Below are positions 33,439-36,444 of a DNA stretch of 36,444 bases, piece by piece. The translations under genes were made by a program, and so were the position numbers. How positions within the stretch are numbered: the stretch's first letter is position 1; each line of letters opens with the position of its first letter. Source of the stretch: Clostridium sp. OM02-18AC (GTDB lineage: Bacteria > Bacillota > Clostridia > Lachnospirales > Lachnospiraceae); the NCBI RefSeq assembly GCF_003481825.1, contig NZ_QULW01000028.1, positions 1-36,444 on the forward strand, read 5' to 3'. Below the pieces are notes generated by a model. The model ran no database searches, was not told the DNA's origin, and saw nothing but the letters and a program-made list of their open reading frames with translations.

Positions 33439-33482
33439 TATAGTGACACTATATTGACATGACACGAGTATGTGAGTATACT
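33439..33482 (+). promoter_or_regulatory. Promoter and palindromic operator of the RelB-type gene
   Basis: TTGACA (33454-33459) and TATACT (33477-33482) are 17 bp apart. The perfect 15-bp palindrome TATAGTGACACTATA (33439-33453) abuts the -35 box, a typical place for an antitoxin autorepressor to bind. Confidence 0.8.
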
Positions 33483-33506
33483 GTAAACCATGTGGAGGTT
33501 TTGCGT

Positions 33507-33761
33507 ATGTCAGCAACAAATCTGAACATCCGAACAGATAAGGAAATCAAAAATCAGGCTGAGGAGATTTTTAATGAACTCGGTCTGACAACTGCGATCA
33601 ATAAGTTTCTGAGAACTGTGGTTCGAGAATACGGCATTCCATTTGAATTAAAACTGGACGTGCCGCAGGAAACAGCGGCAGAAGCAACTTTAGAGAGCAA
33701 GAAAATGTTGTCTGACCTTTCAGAATGTAAATCCTCGAATGATGAAAAAATGAAAGGATAA
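33507..33761 (+). CDS. RelB/DinJ family antitoxin, no toxin partner seen
   Basis: The N-terminal ribbon-helix-helix (TNLNIRTDKEIKNQAEEIFNEL in part, then TTAINKFLRTVVREYGIPFEL) is the RelB/DinJ pattern; the C-terminal tail would wrap a RelE/YafQ toxin. The usual MS within the helix-turn (GLTMSTAI) is shortened here to GLTTAI. GGAGG lies 8 nt before the ATG. No toxin gene follows: 33762-33868 has no frame of useful length. It is an orphan antitoxin or the remains of a pair. Confidence 0.82.
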   Translation: MSATNLNIRTDKEIKNQAEEIFNELGLTTAINKFLRTVVREYGIPFELKLDVPQETAAEATLESKKMLSDLSECKSSNDEKMKG

Positions 33762-33868
33762 ATCTGAAAAGCGAATCAGCTGATGGAAAAAAGCACGCTC
33801 TGCAGATGCGGTATTTACATCGATCCCTTCCACATATTTCTATGAAATAAAAAGTGGGGTCAAATTGA

Positions 33869-35803
33869 ATGAAAACACAAGCAGACAAGAAGTCAGTCAA
33901 AGACATTCAGGAGTTAAAGCAGAGATTTACTAAGTTTTCCATAGGTTTATTTGCAATTTTGACGCTTTCAATCACATTGTTGGCATCAGCATATACATAT
34001 ATTCTGCAAAAATCGTATACAGATATCGCCCTTGAAACGGAACTCAAACGTGATATGGAAAATGCAGATGCAATCCATAAATTGGTAAATGAAAAAATCG
34101 GAAGAGAAGAATTTGCCACGCTCCGCCATCAATCTGATGAAAATACAGAAATGTATCACAAGGTTTCCTCGTTTCTAAATGAAATTCGAACGTTGAATTC
34201 AACCAGATATTTATACACCGCCACCCGAAATGAAGAAAACAGGCTGATCTATGTGGTGGACGGTCTGGATCCCAGCGCAGGAGATGTCAGACATCCGGGA
34301 GACTATATTGAGGAAGAAATGATTCCGTATATTAACAAGGCTCTTTCAGGAGAGACGGTGTATTCGCAGAACATTGTTGATACGACATGGGGTCCTATTT
34401 TCACAGCCTGTTATCCTGTAACGGGCGATTTAACGGGCGATTCGGATGAAATAGTTGGTGCTTTATGCATTGAAATGGATATGCAGTCTGTGAATGGGCT
34501 GGTAAAGCGAACAAGAAGAGTATCCGTTTATGTTGGAGCTATGGCAGGATGTGTGTTGTTTTTGCTTTGTGCTGTCTGCTTTATCGGCTACAAAAGAAAA
34601 AGAGAAGATGAAATTGAACAGACGCTTTTGTTGCGCGAGGCTGCGGAAAAAGCAGAGACCGCAAACAGAGCAAAATCATCCTTCTTACTTAACATGTCAC
34701 ATGATATTCGATCACCTATGAATGCTATTATCGGATTTACGGACATTGCACTGAACCAGACAAATGTATCTGAAATTCACGATAATCTGCAAAAGGTAAA
34801 AATAAGTTCAGAGCATCTGCTGTTGTTATTGAATAATGTACTGGATCTTAGCCGTATCGAGAACGGAAAGGTAAGCTTCTCACCTGAGCCGGAGAATTTG
34901 CCTGTCCTAATAGATAATGTGATTGCTATCGTGGATGGACTCCTACTGAATCGGGATTTAACATTTGAGATACATCGCAACATCCCCAAAGAACTTTATG
35001 TTCTGACGGATGCAATAAAAATTCGTGAGATATTGACGAATCTTCTGAGTAATTCGGTCAAGTTTACAAAAGATGGCGGAACGATTACTTTTGAAATTAG
35101 TATCAAACCGGGCATAGACGAACGGCATATTGTAGGCAGTTATGCGGTAAAAGACAATGGCATTGGTATGAGTGAAGAATTTCAGAAAAGGCTGTTTGAA
35201 CCCTTTTCACAGGAGGATAACGGCGCACGAACACACTATGCCGGAACGGGGCTTGGAATGGCAATTTCCAAGCAATATGTAGAACTGATGGGCGGTACAA
35301 TTACGGTTCACAGCAAGAAAGAGTGTGGTTCGTCTTTTACAGTAGAAATTCCTATGGAACTTGCAGACCCAAAACAGATACCTGAGCCGAATCTGATACA
35401 GGATGTCAGCTTTAATGGAGTAAAGGTTCTTCTCGCAGAAGATAATGAGCTGAATGCGGAATTGGCAATCACGCTGCTCGAAGAAGCAGGTATGCATGTA
35501 ACTCGTGCAGTAGATGGACAGGACGCAGTTGCTTGTTTTGCCAACAATCCAGCAGACACATATGATGTAATTCTAATGGATGTCCTGATGCCTAAAATGA
35601 ATGGGCATCAGGCGGCAAGAGCAATTCGTGCAATGAGCAAGGAGCGCCCAGACGCTGCGAAAATTCCAATCATCGCACAATCTGCAAATGCTTTCAAGGA
35701 AGATGTACAGGCATCCTTGGATTCTGGAATGAACGGACACATTTCAAAGCCATTCAATATAGATGCAGTGATCACTGCAATAAAACAAAATATAAAGAGA
35801 TAG
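33869..35803 (+). CDS. Hybrid sensor histidine kinase with receiver domain
   Basis: A membrane sensor kinase of 644 aa. Order: membrane helix about 26-48, extracellular sensing region about 49-215, helix about 217-238, HisKA with phospho-accepting H278 (MSHDIRSPMNA), HATPase (NLLSNSVKF, DNGIGM, GTGLGMAIS) and a receiver domain about 515-640 with D571 (LMDVLMP) and Lys in SKPF. The receiver's usual Thr/Ser is in AQSANAF. No Hpt domain or DNA-binding response regulator is nearby, so output goes through an unlinked partner. It lies between phage fragments, yet its frame is intact. Signal unknown. The ribosome site is GTGGGG, weak. Confidence 0.9.
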   Translation: MKTQADKKSVKDIQELKQRFTKFSIGLFAILTLSITLLASAYTYILQKSYTDIALETELKRDMENADAIHKLVNEKIGREEFATLRHQSDENTEMYHKVSSFLNEIRTLNSTRYLYTATRNEENRLIYVVDGLDPSAGDVRHPGDYIEEEMIPYINKALSGETVYSQNIVDTTWGPIFTACYPVTGDLTGDSDEIVGALCIEMDMQSVNGLVKRTRRVSVYVGAMAGCVLFLLCAVCFIGYKRKREDEIEQTLLLREAAEKAETANRAKSSFLLNMSHDIRSPMNAIIGFTDIALNQTNVSEIHDNLQKVKISSEHLLLLLNNVLDLSRIENGKVSFSPEPENLPVLIDNVIAIVDGLLLNRDLTFEIHRNIPKELYVLTDAIKIREILTNLLSNSVKFTKDGGTITFEISIKPGIDERHIVGSYAVKDNGIGMSEEFQKRLFEPFSQEDNGARTHYAGTGLGMAISKQYVELMGGTITVHSKKECGSSFTVEIPMELADPKQIPEPNLIQDVSFNGVKVLLAEDNELNAELAITLLEEAGMHVTRAVDGQDAVACFANNPADTYDVILMDVLMPKMNGHQAARAIRAMSKERPDAAKIPIIAQSANAFKEDVQASLDSGMNGHISKPFNIDAVITAIKQNIKR

Positions 35804-35834
35804 AAGATTGAGCAACAATCCGATAACGATCAGA

Positions 35835-35868
35835 GCATCGTTCAAGGTTTATTTGGACGGTGCTTTTT
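35835..35868 (+). terminator. Terminator after the sensor kinase
   Basis: GCATCGTTCAA pairs with TTGGACGGTGC (11 bp including two G-U pairs), 7-nt loop, then TTTTT. Confidence 0.8.
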
Positions 35869-35899
35869 CTATACCCATTTTGCAGAGAGGAGGTGCGCT

Positions 35900-36100
35900 A
35901 TGGCGGCAAGCAGAATAAAGGGGATCACCGTTGAAATCGGCGGCGATACCACCAAACTATAGACAGCCCTAAAGGGTGTCAATTCGGAAATTAAGAATAC
36001 GCAGGCACATCTGAAGGATGTCGAAAAGCTGCTGAAGCTTGATCCCAGCAATACAAAACTGAACCGGATTATCCATGGACAGATGATAATGCAGTACTGA
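35900..36100 (+). pseudogene. Phage tail tape-measure protein, N-terminal remnant
   Basis: After a good ribosome site (GAGGAGG) the frame reads MAASRIKGITVEIGGDTTKL, then an in-frame TAG at 35960-35962 where Gln is expected, then TALKGVNSEIKNTQAHLKDV and LLKLDPSNTKL. This is the conserved start of Firmicute phage tape-measure proteins. The similarity ends near 36063, where a different gene fragment begins. Both a nonsense mutation and a truncation mark it as dead. Confidence 0.75.
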
Positions 36101-36240
36101 GGCATTCAGATAATAACAAGTGGTATGGGCTGGTGATGACGGTTAGTGCAAAGAAAATGGGAGTGCTTTTTGAGGATAAGAATCATCTCATCAACAAACT
36201 TCTGATTCGTCATCGTCTCATACGGATCTTTCTTGAATAA
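36064..36240 (+). pseudogene. MmcQ/YjbR family fragment
   Basis: In a frame different from the tape-measure remnant the sequence reads PDYPWTDDNAVLRHSDNNKW and YGLVMTVSAKKMGV, which matches the central part of MmcQ/YjbR (DUF419) proteins. It lacks both ends. After about 36165 the similarity fades. On the - strand a short frame opens at 36246 (MGLFKKDPYETMTNQKF), which may be the start of another broken gene. Confidence 0.6.
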
Positions 36241-36376
36241 GCCCATAATACAAACCCTCATGTTTTGAAATTTTAATGACATAAAAAGTATGGAGAACCA
36301 AATAAAAAATGAAATAGAAGTGATTTTTATGCAGAATGTTCCTTGAAATTATGCGACGTGGGAAGTATAATGAAGT

Positions 36377-36391
36377 CCTAAATAATTTAGG
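36377..36391. repeat. 15-bp perfect palindrome
   Basis: CCTAAATAATTTAGG is perfectly symmetric around a central A. It lies in the gene-free stretch 36247-36444, 16 bp before the 21-bp motif shared with the window start. An operator or recombination site is possible; no adjacent gene is seen. Confidence 0.4.
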
Positions 36392-36407
36392 ATAACAAGC
36401 GGGAATC

Positions 36408-36428
36408 CTCGGTTATTCAATTGCCGAG
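36408..36428 (+). repeat. 21-bp motif shared with positions 30-50
   Basis: CTCGGTTATTCAATTGCCGAG differs from the copy at 30-50 in only two positions and is in the same orientation. It is nearly self-complementary, with perfect CTCGG/CCGAG ends. Flanking bases differ, so it is not an assembly overlap. The stretch 36247-36444 otherwise shows no gene. Confidence 0.45.
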
Positions 36429-36444
36429 ATGAAAGCGTCTGAAA

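Noticed and set aside
1..36444. Circular molecule or assembly overlap because both ends share a motif
   Set aside because: Only 21 bp match, with two differences, and the flanks diverge completely.

Overview
The window looks like chromosome from an anaerobic gut Firmicute of the Lachnospiraceae type (Clostridia). This is inferred from reversed rubrerythrin with a PerR-like regulator, moderate GC, AAGGAG-type ribosome sites, TTGACA-N17-TATAAT promoters, and the company kept by the housekeeping genes. No genus can be fixed from the sequence alone.

Left part (1-15.6 kb). A class II Fic AMPylase follows three palindromes spaced exactly 44 bp apart. A leftward oxidative-stress pair (reverse rubrerythrin and a Fur/PerR regulator with its own promoter and 17-bp palindromic box) comes next, then a PHP phosphatase overlapping a LysR gene. 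A long rightward housekeeping series follows: S1-domain protein, small alarmone synthetase, membrane glycerophosphodiesterase, D-aminoacyl-tRNA deacylase, M18 aminopeptidase, trigger-factor-like lipoprotein foldase, xanthine phosphoribosyltransferase, HAD phosphatase, a triple fusion of HemC, SUMT and HemD, and precorrin-2 dehydrogenase. The last two make the siroheme/corrinoid precursor. A strong terminator closes the series.

Middle part (15.6-22.3 kb). A HEPN/MNT toxin-antitoxin-type pair diverges from a LysR gene and a tightly coupled operon: FecCD-type permease, ATPase, an aldo/keto-reductase-fold protein without the usual catalytic His, a binding lipoprotein, and a 170-aa protein with FmdE-like features. 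Both the LysR promoter and the operon promoter carry the same inverted repeat, GTTAGC-N4-GCTAAC, just downstream of or overlapping the -10 box. This is the best candidate here for an undescribed system: a self-contained uptake regulon for a metal, oxyanion or metal chelate. It ends at a 392-bp element with 18-bp perfect terminal inverted repeats and two perfect hairpins.

Right-middle part (22.3-32.3 kb). A LysE-type exporter and a sodium:alanine symporter run leftward, followed by an intact IS1634-like insertion sequence. Rightward genes are a double-ACT protein, an unknown 180-aa protein, an EamA transporter, a Lon-like AAA+ ATPase lacking the protease domain, and a GGDEF-EAL protein broken by a frameshift.

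Right end (32.3-36.4 kb). Three tRNA genes (Pro-CGG, Glu-CTC, Thr-CGT) sit behind one strong promoter and are followed by a decayed mobile region: an integrase N-terminus fused to a phage tail-chaperone fragment, a lone RelB/DinJ-type antitoxin, a hybrid sensor kinase, a tape-measure protein start with a nonsense codon, and a YjbR fragment. Serial deletion of a prophage integrated next to the tRNA cluster explains this best.
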